The position numbers and the translations under genes are program-made. From positions 1 through 64,000 of the forward strand of contig JAHDCX010000004.1 in the NCBI GenBank assembly GCA_020629635.1: 64,000 nucleotides of DNA, read 5' to 3'. Of the stretch, positions 35,992-47,200 are shown one piece after another (positions within the stretch are counted from its first letter, which is position 1; every line of letters starts with the position of its first letter). The notes under the pieces were generated by a model, which did not search any database, had not been told where the DNA came from, and saw only the letters and a list, made by a program, of their open reading frames with translations. This DNA is from Acidimicrobiales bacterium. GTDB taxonomy: Bacteria > Actinomycetota > Acidimicrobiia > Acidimicrobiales > SHLQ01.

Positions 35992-38900
35992 GTGTATCGG
36001 TCACCGTCTGTCACCCGAACAATCGGAGTGTGTCTTGCCACCGCTCTAGTCGCCGTGAGCACGGGCTACTCGCCCGTCGCTGCGGCCCCAGAAACGGGGA
36101 TCGTGGAAGGCACGGTGTTCCACGATGTGAACCAGAACGGTGTGCAGGATGCCGGGGAGAGCGGCGAGGCCGGGATCGAGGTGCGTGGTTACGACGACCT
36201 CGGCAACTCGGTCGGTCCGGTCACGTCCGGCACAGACGGCCAGTACAGCCTGCCGCTGACTGGACTCGACGACGCGTCTGGGGGCACGTACCGGATCGAG
36301 TTCGTCATTCCGTCTTCGCACGATCATCTCGAGTCCGGGCCGGTACCGGCGGCGGCCACGAGCGGGACGATTCGAAGCGGCTCGTCAATACAGTTCTCGG
36401 CGCCGACAGGCACGGTTGCCGCGGGCGCTGCGGGAGTGGACTTCGGTGTCGCCATGCCGAGCAACTATTGCCAGGCGAACCCGGACCTCGTCACGAGCTG
36501 TTTCATCTTCGGCGATCAGAGCGCCGACATCGACGCATTGGTCTCGTTCGGCGCCACCAACTCGGGCGAGATCGGATCGGGCGGACACGTCTCTCCGACC
36601 AACCTGGCCAACGACACCGACATCGGCACCACGGTTGGACTCGCGTGGCATCGGTCGTCGGAGAGCATCTTCTCGGCAACCTTCGCCAAGCGAGCCACAG
36701 GCTGGGGTCCTGATGGTTCGGGAGCGATCTACACGACCGCCGCGGACGGCAGCGGGAGTTCGCTGCTTGTCGACCTCGGCGCAACCGCGGGTGGCACGGT
36801 CCTTCGCCCGGGCGACGTGGGGTACACAGACGATCCCGGGGTCTCCAACCAATGGCTGAAGGACGCCAACATGTTCGAACAGGTCGGTCAGGCCGGCCTG
36901 GGCGACCTCGAGATGTCGCCGGATGGCACCACCCTCTACGCCGTCGGTCTTGCGGACAGCTCGCTGTACGAGATCCCGATCTCCCCGGCCGGGGTTGCCG
37001 GCGCTCCTGTTGCCCGACTCATCCCCGATCCGGGATGTGTGGATGGCGTGTGGCGTCCGTTCGGTCTGGGTATCGATGGCGGCGATGTGCTCGTCGGCGG
37101 TGTGTGTGACGCGACCAGCGGTACGGCCGCCGACCTCGAAGCGCACGTGCGTGCCTGGGACGGGTCGACCTGGAGCACGCCGCTCTCGTTCCCGCTCGAC
37201 TACGACCGTCGTTGTGCCGGCTCGTCAAACAGCACGAGTGGCGCGGCCACCAGCAACATTGCACCGACGTGCCCGACCGCTCGTGACGCCGATTGGAACC
37301 CCTGGCTCTTCGACTGGACGACGATTCCACTGCCCGACGACTCCCTTGTGCATCCGCAGCCGATGCTGACCGACATCGAAGTGCTGCCCAACGGGAACTG
37401 GGTGCTCGGTCTTCGGGATCGCTTCGGGGACCAGGTCGGCAACTTCATCCGTGACCCAATCATCGGATCGAGCGACACGCAGCTCTACGAACCGCTGCCA
37501 GCCGGCGACATCCTGATGGCGTGCGCTGGCGCCGGCGGCGCGATGACGCTCGAATCGGCAGGGTCCTGTGGAGGGACAACGTCAGCAGCCACTTCCACGA
37601 ACCAGGGACCCGGTGGTGGCGAGTTCTTCTTCGGTGAGTACTTCCACACCGGTCACGACGAGACCAGCCTCGGCGGTCTCATCGCGATGCCCAACGGTGA
37701 CCTCGTGTCGACCGTCTTCGATACGTTCGACTACCACGAAGCCGGCGTCACGACCTTTGGTACGAGTGGAGCGACCGCGGGCGAAGACATCCGTCGCTAC
37801 CAGATCTACGGTCCGTCTCGCGGCGACGGAACCCTGCTCGGCAAAGCCAACGGTCTCGGCGACCTGTCGGCTCTCTGCGACGCCGCGCCGGTCCAGATCG
37901 GCAACCGGGTGTGGCTCGACGTCGACGGCGACGGTCTCCAGGATCCCGCCGAACCGGGCATTGCCGGCGTCGTCGTCACCCTCCTCGATTCGGGTGGTGG
38001 GACGGTCGGCACGACCACGACCGATGCCGACGGTGAGTACTACTTCGACATCGATCCGCACACCACCTACACGGTCACCTTCGACCCCTCCGGCGCATCC
38101 AACCTGCCCTCCGGGGTGAGCGCGTCCGCGCTCGAGCTGACGACCCGGAACGTCAACGCCGACGCCGACGACACAATCGACTCCGACGCCGTGGACCTCT
38201 CCGGCGTGGACACGATCACGGTCGGCGAACATCTCCCGGGCGAGAACGACCACACCTACGACGTGGGCTACACCCTTCCCGGCCTCCGGATCGGCAACCT
38301 CGTGTGGTTCGATCAGAACAATGACGGCCTCGTGAGCGACGGCGAACTGCCCTTCGAAGGCGTCGACGTCGAGATCTACGCCGACACGAACGCCAACAAC
38401 ACCTTCGACGTCGGTACGGACGACGCCGGGGCGGCGCTCGCAACGATCACCACCGATGCGGCTGGCAACTGGTGGTTCGAGCAGGCCGAAGACGGTGTCA
38501 CCTATTTCGCGGTGATCCCCGACGGCCAGACCGGCATCACCCTCGGCAGCGCGACCGTCGCTCTCGACGACTACATCAGTTCGACCGGCGCAGGCCAGGA
38601 TCTGACGAATAACAACACCGACAACAACGACGACGGCGCGCCCCAAACGGGATACGCCACCGTGTCGGGTCCGATCGACGTCACCGACAGCGGCGAGTCG
38701 ACCGGCGAGGAAGACGAGAACACCGGCGCAGGCGGCAGCGGTGGGGCAGAGACCTACGTCGAAGCGAACGGCGCAACCGACCTTGCCGATGACGCGTCGA
38801 ACCTGACGGTCGACCTTGGCTTCTATCAGCCGCTCCGAGTCGGCAACCTCGTCTGGCTCGACGAGGGGTCGGGCACGGGTTCCAACGACGACAACGGCGT

Positions 38901-41900
38901 CGCTGACTCTGGCGAAGTCGCAATCGACGGCGTCCTTGTCCAGCTGTACTCCGACGATGACGGGACCGCGGGCCCTTCTGCCGGAGACACGCTCGTCGAC
39001 TCGGTTTCGACTGACGGCACCGGCAACTATTGGTTCGACGGTCTCGTTCCCGGCAGCTACTGGGTCGGGATTCCCGCCGATCAGAGCACAGCCGGAGACC
39101 CGACCGCCCTCGACGGTCTGCTGTCGTCGACCGGAGTGGCAGCCGCCCCGACCGCAGCGGACAACACCGACGACGGCGACCCGGCGACCGGTTTCGATGC
39201 CCAGTCTTCGGTCTTCACCCTTGCGTACGGCTCGACCGCAACTGGCGAACAGGATTTCGGGTCGGGAGCCGACGCCGAGGCGTACATCAACGGCCTCGAC
39301 GACGATCATCTCGACACCCACTCCGAGCTCCACGTGGACTTCGGCTTCGTGACGGTGCCCGACTACCGGATCGGCAACCTCGTCTGGCTCGACCAGGACA
39401 ACGACGGCGTCGCCGAGGTTGGCGAGCCCGGCATCGCCGGCGTGCTGGTCGAACTCTGGGCCGATGACGACGGGACTGCTGGACCGTCGGCCGGCGACAC
39501 CTTCCTCGAATCGATCTCGACCGACTCGGTCGGACACTACGAGTTCGATGGTCTGCTCGCGGGTGACTACTTCGTGGTCATCCCCGACGACCAGTCGACC
39601 GCCTCGACGCCCACCGCGCTCAACGGGTTCTACTCGTCCACCAACGGCGAGGAAGCGGACCCCGATGCTGACGGCGACAACAACGACAACGGTGCGTCCA
39701 CCATCACCGGCGCTGGCCCAGACGGAATCACCTCGGGCACGCTCACCGTGGGTGAGGGGAGCGGAACCGCAGAGCCGACGACCGAGGTCGAACGCTCGGG
39801 TTCGTCGACCGACGACGATGCCGACACATTCCCTGACGACCGGTCGAACCTGACCGTGGACTTCGGCTTCTACACGTTGTCCGTCGGAAATCAGGTGTTC
39901 ATCGACTCGAACAACAACGGACAGCGAGACGTCGCCGAGCCCGAGGTCCCGGGGGTGGACCTTCAGCTCTTTGCAGCAGACCCATCCGGCAATCCGACCG
40001 GGCCGGTTCTGGCGACGGACACGACGAACGCGAATGGTCGTTACCTCTTCGACGGTCTTGACGAGGGCGACTATGTGGTCGTGATCCCCGCGACCGAATT
40101 CGATGACGCGAGCGATCCGCTGTTCACACTCCGAAGCTCGACGGGCAACACTGCACCCGATCCGCTCGATGCGACGGATGAGGACGACAACGGCCTCGAA
40201 CCGAACGACCCGGCAGTGTCGGGCGTGCGCTCGGCGATGGTGACGCTGACGGCCGATCAGGAGCCGACCAACGAAAGCGGTCCTGACAATGACGGCATCA
40301 CCCCGGACGGCAATGAGAATCTGACCGTCGACTTCGGATTCTGGGGTCTGACCCTCGGCAACCGAGTCTTCCTCGACACCACGACGGAGAACGGCGTGCA
40401 GGACGGCGGCGAGCCGGGAGTCGGCAGCGTCGTGGTCGACCTCTACACCGACACGAACGGCGACGGCCTTCCGGACGACACGAATACCGACGGCACGATC
40501 ACCAGCGCCGATCGCGTCGCGACGACGACGACCGACAGCACCGGCCACTACCTCTTCACCGGTCTCGTGCCCGGCGACTATGTCGTCGGCATTCCGACGA
40601 CGAACTTCGCCGGCGGACCCTTGGCCGGGTATGCCTCCACCGAAGGCAACGACACGAACACTGGCAACAGCGGGGATGACGCCCCCGATCCCGATGACAA
40701 CGCGGATCTCGACGACAACGGTGTCGCGGATGCGACCGGTGCGGTCTACTCGTCCGCGGTGACCCTGTCGCTCGTTGGGGAACCGACGAATGAGACCGAC
40801 GTGCCTTCGGCGGCCCACGACGGGCCGGTCGACGAGAACGCCAACGTCACGGTCGACTTCGGCTTCGTGATCCGTCCATCGCTGACGCTCGGAAATCGAG
40901 TCTGGTACGACGCAGACAACGATCGGCTCGACGAGGTCGGCGAACCCGGCATCGCCGACGTGACCGTCAATCTGTATCGCGATGCCAACGACGACGGCGT
41001 GCCCGACGACATTTCGGGCAACGGGTCGCCGGACATCATCCAAACCGACACGACCGATGCAACCGGTCACTACCTCTTCACTGGGCTCGACGAGGGCACC
41101 TACATCGTCGAGATTCCGGCAACGGAGCTCGCTGCTGGCGGTGACCTCGAGGGACTCTTCTCGTCGACAGATCTGCCCGCTGGAGCGCCCGACCCCGACA
41201 CGGGCGGCACCGACCTCGACGACAATGGCGCAGATCCCGGGACCGGTGATCCGGTCCGATCTGCCCCGGTCACGTTGTCCTTCTACGACGAGCCGACGGA
41301 CGAGTCCGACATCCCTGACGCAACACATGATGCGCCAGCCGACGACAATGCGAACGTCACCGTGGACTTTGGTTTCTATGCGTTGAGCTTGGGTAACCAG
41401 GTTTGGTACGACATCGACAACGATGGGGTGTTGGACGCTGGCGAGCCTGGCATTGCGGATGTGTGGGTCGAGCTGTGGCGTGATTCGGACGGCGATGGTC
41501 TTCCCGATGATGTCGATGGTGATGGTGGTGTGGATGCCGACGACATGTTGGACATGGACACCACCGATGCCGATGGGCTCTACCTGTTCACCGGGCTCGA
41601 GTCCGGGACGTATCTCGTTGCGATTCCTGCAGTCGAGTGGGCCGATGGTGGGCCACTCGAGGGCCTGTTCTCGTCGACGGGCGACTCGCCGGCCGATGAC
41701 GATGTCGATGACGCCGATGACGGCATCGACCCGGCCACGTTTGGTGACACCGTGTGGTCGTCGCCGGTCGTGTTGGGCGATGGTGAGCCGACTAGTGAGC
41801 CGGGTGAGGACAACGATCCCGATACTCCGGATCCCGCCGAGAACCTGACTGTGGACTTTGGTTTCTATGCGTTGAGCTTGGGTAACCAGGTTTGGTACGA

Positions 41901-44244
41901 CATCGACAACGATGGGGTGTTGGACGCTGGCGAGCCTGGCATTGCGGATGTGTGGGTCGAGCTGTGGCGTGATTCGGACGGCGATGGTCTTCCCGATGAT
42001 GTCGATGGTGATGGTGGTGTGGATGCCGACGACATGTTGGACATGGACACCACCGATGCCGATGGGCTCTACCTGTTCACGGGACTTCCGGAGGGCACCT
42101 ACCTCGTCGCGATCCCCGACGTCGAATGGGTCGACGGCGGTCCGCTCGACGGCTACCGGTCCTCGACGGGTGATTCGCCGGCTGATGACGATGTCGATGA
42201 CGTCGATGACGGCATCGACCCAGCCATCTTTGGTGACACCGTGTGGTCGTCGCCGGTCGTGTTGGGCGACGGCGAGCCGACCAGTGAGCCGGGTGAGGAC
42301 AACGATCCTGATACTCCGGATCCCGCCGAGAACCTGACCGTGGACTTCGGGTTCACCCGACTGAGCTTGGGCAACCAGGTGTGGTTCGACACGAACAACA
42401 ACGGCGAGATCGACAGCGGCGAGCCCGCGATCCCGAACGTGTGGGTCGAGCTGTGGCGTGATTCGGACGGCGATGGTCTTCCCGATGATGTCGATGGTGA
42501 TGGTGGTGTGGATGCCGACGACATGTTGGACATGGACACGACCGATGCCGATGGGCTCTATCTGTTCACTGGGCTCGAGGCTGGGTCGTATCTGGTGTCG
42601 ATTCCGGCGGTCGAGTGGGCCGATGGTGGCCCGCTCGAGGGCCTGTTCTCGTCGACGGGTGATTCGCCGGCTGATGACGATGTCGACGATGTCGATGACG
42701 GCATCGACCCAGCCACCTTTGGCGACACGGTGTGGTCATCGACCGTCACGCTGGCGCACACAACCGAACCGACGGCCGAGCCGGGCCTCGACAACGACCT
42801 GATCACTGAGGACGCCAACGAGAACCTCACCGTCGACTTTGGCTTCTATGCCCTACGTCTCGGGAACACGGTCTTCACCGATTACGACGACAGCGGCATC
42901 CAGGATCCGAACGAGCCCGGCATCGAGAACGTGTGGGTGGAACTGTGGCGTGATTCGGACGGCGATGGTCTTCCCGATGATGTCGATGGTGATGGTGATG
43001 TGGATGCCGACGACATGTTGGACATGGACACCACCGATGCCGACGGTCGCTACCTCTTCGAGGGCCTGCCCGAAGGCACGTACCTCGTGGCCATTCCGAG
43101 CGTCGAGTGGGATGACGGCGGTCCGCTGGATGGATGGCGGTCGTCGACCGGCGACTCCGTCGCCGACGACGACATCGACATCACCGACGACGGCATCGAC
43201 CCGGCGACCGTTGGCGACACCGTATGGTCGAGCCCCGTCGAGCTCGTGGCCGCCCTCGAGCCGTCGGGAGAGCCCGAGGACGATCCGGCGACCGACGTGT
43301 CGAACAACCTGACCGTTGACTTCGGTTTTGTCCCGCCCGCCGGACTGGGCGACTACGTGTGGTTCGACACCGACATGGACGGCATTCAGGATCCCGACGA
43401 GGATCCAGTTCCGGGCGTCGACGTCTACTTGTTCACCGACGCCGACGGCGACGGACAACCCGACGACACCAACGGCGATGGGGTGATCGACGGCGACGAT
43501 GCCATCGACACGATGACGACCGACGCGGCTGGGTGGTACTCGTTCCTCGAGCTCGACCCGGGGACCTACATCGTGTGGTTCGATCCCGACTCCTTGCCAG
43601 ACCGGACGGTGTTCACCGACCAGGCTCAAGGCGACGACGGTGGGATCGACTCCAATCCTGATCCGACGACCGGTTTCGCGCCGCCCGTGACGATCGGGAT
43701 CGGCGAGTTCGACCCCACGATCGATGCAGGCATCCACGATCCGGTGGTCGACCTGACGATCGACAAGACACTCGACACGACGGCGTCGAGCTCACGGACG
43801 GCGATCTGGCTCATCACCGTGACCAACGCCGGGCCCGATCCCGAACGCGGCGACATCACCGTCGTCGACGACCTGCCGGTCGGTCTCGATCACACGAGCG
43901 CTTCCGGAGATGGTTGGACCTGTTCCGAGGCGAACAACGACGTGACGTGCGTGTACTCCCGCGGTCTGGCCGTTGGCGAGACGACTCCCGTGCTGACAGT
44001 GAACACCGCCGTCGGAACGAGCGTGTCCGGAGCAATCACGAACGGTGCGAGCGTGCTCGCCGCCAACCTCGAGATCCGGACCGACAACAACGACGGACAG
44101 GCGACCTTCACGCCGGTCGTGACCACCAGCGATCCGATCGCCTTCACCGGGCGCAACTCGGCGACGTTGGCTCGGATCGCTGCGCTGATGATCATCCTCG
44201 GTCTGATGATGCACGTCGTGTTCGACCGCCGCCGCCTCCAGTGA
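35992..44244 (+). CDS. Giant SdrD B-domain repeat surface protein with sortase-type signal
   Basis: GTG 35992 (GAGG at 35981-35984) gives 2750 residues; TTG 35962 is a weaker start. A signal peptide ends near AAAPE (residue about 34). Thirteen SdrD B-like (Cna-B-like) domains begin near 36, 634, 765, 948, 1125, 1296, 1453, 1631, 1798, 1961, 2124, 2288 and 2450, mostly with xGNxVWxDxDNDGxxDxGEPG. A non-repeat region fills about 130-630. A DUF11-like domain follows at about 2585. It ends IAFTG (2716-2720), a hydrophobic helix and DRRRLQ, a sorting signal for a class E-like sortase. It is very Asp-rich, so calcium binding is likely. It is probably a cell-wall stalk or adhesin. Confidence 0.85.
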   Translation: MYRSPSVTRTIGVCLATALVAVSTGYSPVAAAPETGIVEGTVFHDVNQNGVQDAGESGEAGIEVRGYDDLGNSVGPVTSGTDGQYSLPLTGLDDASGGTYRIEFVIPSSHDHLESGPVPAAATSGTIRSGSSIQFSAPTGTVAAGAAGVDFGVAMPSNYCQANPDLVTSCFIFGDQSADIDALVSFGATNSGEIGSGGHVSPTNLANDTDIGTTVGLAWHRSSESIFSATFAKRATGWGPDGSGAIYTTAADGSGSSLLVDLGATAGGTVLRPGDVGYTDDPGVSNQWLKDANMFEQVGQAGLGDLEMSPDGTTLYAVGLADSSLYEIPISPAGVAGAPVARLIPDPGCVDGVWRPFGLGIDGGDVLVGGVCDATSGTAADLEAHVRAWDGSTWSTPLSFPLDYDRRCAGSSNSTSGAATSNIAPTCPTARDADWNPWLFDWTTIPLPDDSLVHPQPMLTDIEVLPNGNWVLGLRDRFGDQVGNFIRDPIIGSSDTQLYEPLPAGDILMACAGAGGAMTLESAGSCGGTTSAATSTNQGPGGGEFFFGEYFHTGHDETSLGGLIAMPNGDLVSTVFDTFDYHEAGVTTFGTSGATAGEDIRRYQIYGPSRGDGTLLGKANGLGDLSALCDAAPVQIGNRVWLDVDGDGLQDPAEPGIAGVVVTLLDSGGGTVGTTTTDADGEYYFDIDPHTTYTVTFDPSGASNLPSGVSASALELTTRNVNADADDTIDSDAVDLSGVDTITVGEHLPGENDHTYDVGYTLPGLRIGNLVWFDQNNDGLVSDGELPFEGVDVEIYADTNANNTFDVGTDDAGAALATITTDAAGNWWFEQAEDGVTYFAVIPDGQTGITLGSATVALDDYISSTGAGQDLTNNNTDNNDDGAPQTGYATVSGPIDVTDSGESTGEEDENTGAGGSGGAETYVEANGATDLADDASNLTVDLGFYQPLRVGNLVWLDEGSGTGSNDDNGVADSGEVAIDGVLVQLYSDDDGTAGPSAGDTLVDSVSTDGTGNYWFDGLVPGSYWVGIPADQSTAGDPTALDGLLSSTGVAAAPTAADNTDDGDPATGFDAQSSVFTLAYGSTATGEQDFGSGADAEAYINGLDDDHLDTHSELHVDFGFVTVPDYRIGNLVWLDQDNDGVAEVGEPGIAGVLVELWADDDGTAGPSAGDTFLESISTDSVGHYEFDGLLAGDYFVVIPDDQSTASTPTALNGFYSSTNGEEADPDADGDNNDNGASTITGAGPDGITSGTLTVGEGSGTAEPTTEVERSGSSTDDDADTFPDDRSNLTVDFGFYTLSVGNQVFIDSNNNGQRDVAEPEVPGVDLQLFAADPSGNPTGPVLATDTTNANGRYLFDGLDEGDYVVVIPATEFDDASDPLFTLRSSTGNTAPDPLDATDEDDNGLEPNDPAVSGVRSAMVTLTADQEPTNESGPDNDGITPDGNENLTVDFGFWGLTLGNRVFLDTTTENGVQDGGEPGVGSVVVDLYTDTNGDGLPDDTNTDGTITSADRVATTTTDSTGHYLFTGLVPGDYVVGIPTTNFAGGPLAGYASTEGNDTNTGNSGDDAPDPDDNADLDDNGVADATGAVYSSAVTLSLVGEPTNETDVPSAAHDGPVDENANVTVDFGFVIRPSLTLGNRVWYDADNDRLDEVGEPGIADVTVNLYRDANDDGVPDDISGNGSPDIIQTDTTDATGHYLFTGLDEGTYIVEIPATELAAGGDLEGLFSSTDLPAGAPDPDTGGTDLDDNGADPGTGDPVRSAPVTLSFYDEPTDESDIPDATHDAPADDNANVTVDFGFYALSLGNQVWYDIDNDGVLDAGEPGIADVWVELWRDSDGDGLPDDVDGDGGVDADDMLDMDTTDADGLYLFTGLESGTYLVAIPAVEWADGGPLEGLFSSTGDSPADDDVDDADDGIDPATFGDTVWSSPVVLGDGEPTSEPGEDNDPDTPDPAENLTVDFGFYALSLGNQVWYDIDNDGVLDAGEPGIADVWVELWRDSDGDGLPDDVDGDGGVDADDMLDMDTTDADGLYLFTGLPEGTYLVAIPDVEWVDGGPLDGYRSSTGDSPADDDVDDVDDGIDPAIFGDTVWSSPVVLGDGEPTSEPGEDNDPDTPDPAENLTVDFGFTRLSLGNQVWFDTNNNGEIDSGEPAIPNVWVELWRDSDGDGLPDDVDGDGGVDADDMLDMDTTDADGLYLFTGLEAGSYLVSIPAVEWADGGPLEGLFSSTGDSPADDDVDDVDDGIDPATFGDTVWSSTVTLAHTTEPTAEPGLDNDLITEDANENLTVDFGFYALRLGNTVFTDYDDSGIQDPNEPGIENVWVELWRDSDGDGLPDDVDGDGDVDADDMLDMDTTDADGRYLFEGLPEGTYLVAIPSVEWDDGGPLDGWRSSTGDSVADDDIDITDDGIDPATVGDTVWSSPVELVAALEPSGEPEDDPATDVSNNLTVDFGFVPPAGLGDYVWFDTDMDGIQDPDEDPVPGVDVYLFTDADGDGQPDDTNGDGVIDGDDAIDTMTTDAAGWYSFLELDPGTYIVWFDPDSLPDRTVFTDQAQGDDGGIDSNPDPTTGFAPPVTIGIGEFDPTIDAGIHDPVVDLTIDKTLDTTASSSRTAIWLITVTNAGPDPERGDITVVDDLPVGLDHTSASGDGWTCSEANNDVTCVYSRGLAVGETTPVLTVNTAVGTSVSGAITNGASVLAANLEIRTDNNDGQATFTPVVTTSDPIAFTGRNSATLARIAALMIILGLMMHVVFDRRRLQ
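41362..42080 (+). repeat. Identical 230-bp direct repeats, 489-bp period
   Basis: Bases 41362-41591 and 41851-42080 are identical over 230 bp, including third codon positions. The period is 489 bp (163 codons). The core starting CTGTGGCGTGATTCGGACG recurs at 41473, 41962, 42451 and 42943, at spacings of 489, 489 and 492 bp. This indicates recent duplication or gene conversion of whole B domains inside the surface-protein gene. Confidence 0.93.
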
Positions 44245-47200
44245 GTGACGGGGCGGTACCGTCACCTGGCTGTGGCCGCCCCGATCACCTATCCGCCTGA
44301 TCTTCCGATCTCGCAGCGGCGAGACGAGCTTCTCGCGGCCATCCGCGACCACCAGGTCGTGGTGGTCGCGGGGGAGACGGGTTCGGGCAAGAGCACGCAG
44401 CTCCCCAAGATGTGTCTCGAACTTGGCCTCGGCGAGCGGGGCTGGATCGGCCACACCCAGCCGCGCCGGATCGCGGCTCGATCGATCGCCGAGCGGGTCG
44501 CCGAAGAGCTGAACGACGAGGTCGGCGGGGTGGTCGGCTACAAGGTGCGCTTCACCGACAAAGTGTCGAAACGCACGGCGATCAAGACGATGACCGACGG
44601 CATCCTCCTCGCCGAGATGCAGCACGATCGCACGCTGCGCAACTACTCGACGATCATCGTCGACGAGGCCCACGAGCGGAGCCTCAATATCGATTTTCTG
44701 CTCGGCACGCTCAAGACGTTGCTCCCCAAGCGTCCGGACCTGAAGGTGATCATCACGTCGGCGACGATCGACACGGCCCGATTCTCCGAGCACTTCGACG
44801 ACGCGCCCATCATCGAAGTCTCCGGGCGGCTCTATCCGGTCGACACCCGGTACCGGGAGCCGGTCGATCTCGAGACGGGCGAGGCGATCCCGCAGACCGA
44901 GGCGATTGTCGACGCAGTCCGGGAGCTCGAGCTCGAGGGGCCGGGCGATGTGCTCGTCTTCTGTGCGGGGGAGCGCGACATCCGCGAGGCCGCGGATGCA
45001 CTGACCGATGCCCGCCTGCGGGACACCGAGATCCTGCCGCTCTACGGACGACTGTCGGCCGCCGAGCAGCATCGCGTGTTCGATCGGCGAGGTGGCGGCC
45101 GGCGTGTGGTGGTGGCGACCAATGTCGCCGAGACGTCGTTGACCGTGCCGGGGATTCGCTACGTGGTCGACACCGGCACCGCTCGAATCTCCCGGTACAG
45201 CCATCGCACGAAGGTGCAGCGGTTGCCGGTCGAGGCCGTGTCGCAGGCATCGGCCAACCAGCGGGCGGGGCGCTGCGGGCGTCTGGGGCCGGGCATCTGC
45301 ATCCGGCTGTACAGCGAAGAGGACTTCGAGGCGAGGGACGAGTTCACCGAACCGGAGATCACCCGCACCAACCTTGCGTCGGTGATCCTCCAGATGGCGA
45401 CGCTTCGGCTCGGCAACATCGAACGGTTCCCGTTCGTCGATCCGCCCGAGCTGCGCAACGTACGCGACGGCATTGCGCTGCTCGAAGAGCTCGACGCAAT
45501 CGACCCCGATCACGAGGGCACGAAGAAGTGGGTGACGCCGATCGGTCGCGACCTGTCGAGGCTGCCGATCGACCCGCGGCTCGGCCGCATGGTGATCGAC
45601 GCGGCTGAGAGCGGCTGCCTCCGCGAGGTCATCATCATCACCGCCGCGATGTCGGTGCAGGATCCGCGCGAGCGGCCGTCGGAGAAGCGCGAAGAAGCGG
45701 GTCAGATGCACGCCCGGTTCCGGGTTCCCGGGTCGGACTTTCTCGCCTGGGTGCAGTTGTGGGAACACCTCGAATCCGAGCGGGAGAAGCTCTCCAACAG
45801 TGCGTTCCGCCGGATGTGTCGACGCGAGTTCCTCAACTTCAACCGCATCCGGGAGTGGCAGGACATCGTCCGCCAGGTCACCCGGGCCGTCCAGGACATG
45901 GGCGACACCATCAACACCCAGCCCGCCGACCACGACGTCATTCACCAATCGCTGCTGACCGGATTGCTCTCCCAGGTCGGGCTGAAGGACGCCAACAGCA
46001 ACGAGTTCGCTGGGGGACGCAACGCCCGGTTCATGCTCGGCCGTTCGTCGTCGCTCGCCAAGAAGCCGCCCACCTGGGTGATGGCGGGCGAGCTGGTCGA
46101 GACCAACCGCCTGTGGGCGCACTCAGCGGCGCGGATCCAACCGGAGTGGGCCGAACGTGCGGGTGAGCACCTGGTCCGCCGCAGCTACACCGAACCGGAG
46201 TGGGACCGCGAGAAAGGTTCGGCGATGTCGATCGAGCGGGTGACCTTGTATGGCGTGCCCCTCGTCGCCGGTCGCCGCGTGCACTACCGGCGTGTCGACC
46301 CCGAGACCGCCCGGGAGATGTTCATCCACCACGCGCTCATCGAAGGGGAGTGGGAGACGCACCACGCCTTCTTCTCCCAGAACGAGGAAGTGCTCGACGA
46401 AGTCCGGCGAATGGGTGCACGTCACCGCCAGGACCTTTTCGTCGAGTACGACGTGCTGTTCCGGTTCTACGACGAGCGGGTCAGCGAGACGGTCACGAGC
46501 GGCGCGGATTTCGACAAGTGGTGGAATCGTCGGCGCAAGAAGTCGCCTCGCCTGCTCGACCTGCGTCTCGACGAGATCTTCGATGCCGATGCGGTCGGGC
46601 TCGATGAGGCGGCCTTTCCGGAGTCGTTCGAGCACGGTGACGTCTCGATCGGCGTCGACTACGAATTCGATGCGGGATCCGAACAGGACGGCGTGATCTT
46701 CTCCGTGCCGATCGCCCTCGTCGGCCACGTGGATCCGGCCGCGTTCGAATGGAATGTGCCCGGTCTTCGGGAGGAGCTCGTGACCGCACTGATCCGCACG
46801 ATGCCGAAGTCGTTGCGGAAGCCGTTCGTGCCGGTGCCGGACACGGTCGAGGCGGTCATGCCACGGCTGACCTCGGAGGAGAACGCCGGACTCGGGATCG
46901 TCGATGCGCTTCGACGCGAACTGAGCCGGCTGTCGGGTGATTCTCTGCCTGTCGACGCGATCGAGCTCTCTCGTGTGCCCGCACACCTTCAACCGACGTG
47001 GCGTGTGGTCGACGACGACGGCGAGATCTTGGCCGCCGGGCGCGATCTCGACGAGATCCGCCAGCGGCTCGACCAGGAAGTCAGCGACGTGCTCGACACG
47101 GGCGAGCACGAGCTCGTGGCGACCGGGCAAACCGGCTGGACCTTCGGAACGCTGCCGGAGTCGCTCGAGACTCACGCCGCGGGCCAGGCCGTGACGGCAT

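Noticed and set aside
37582-41328. A 1248-codon minus-strand open frame opposite the giant surface protein
   Set aside because: It mirrors the Asp-codon-rich repeats of the sense strand (Val/Arg-rich product), has no domain signatures, and the sense gene is clearly real.
41362-43060. Regularly spaced repeats that might be mistaken for a CRISPR array
   Set aside because: The repeats are in frame, 489-492 bp apart and encode protein domains; there are no short repeats with unique spacers and no cas genes.
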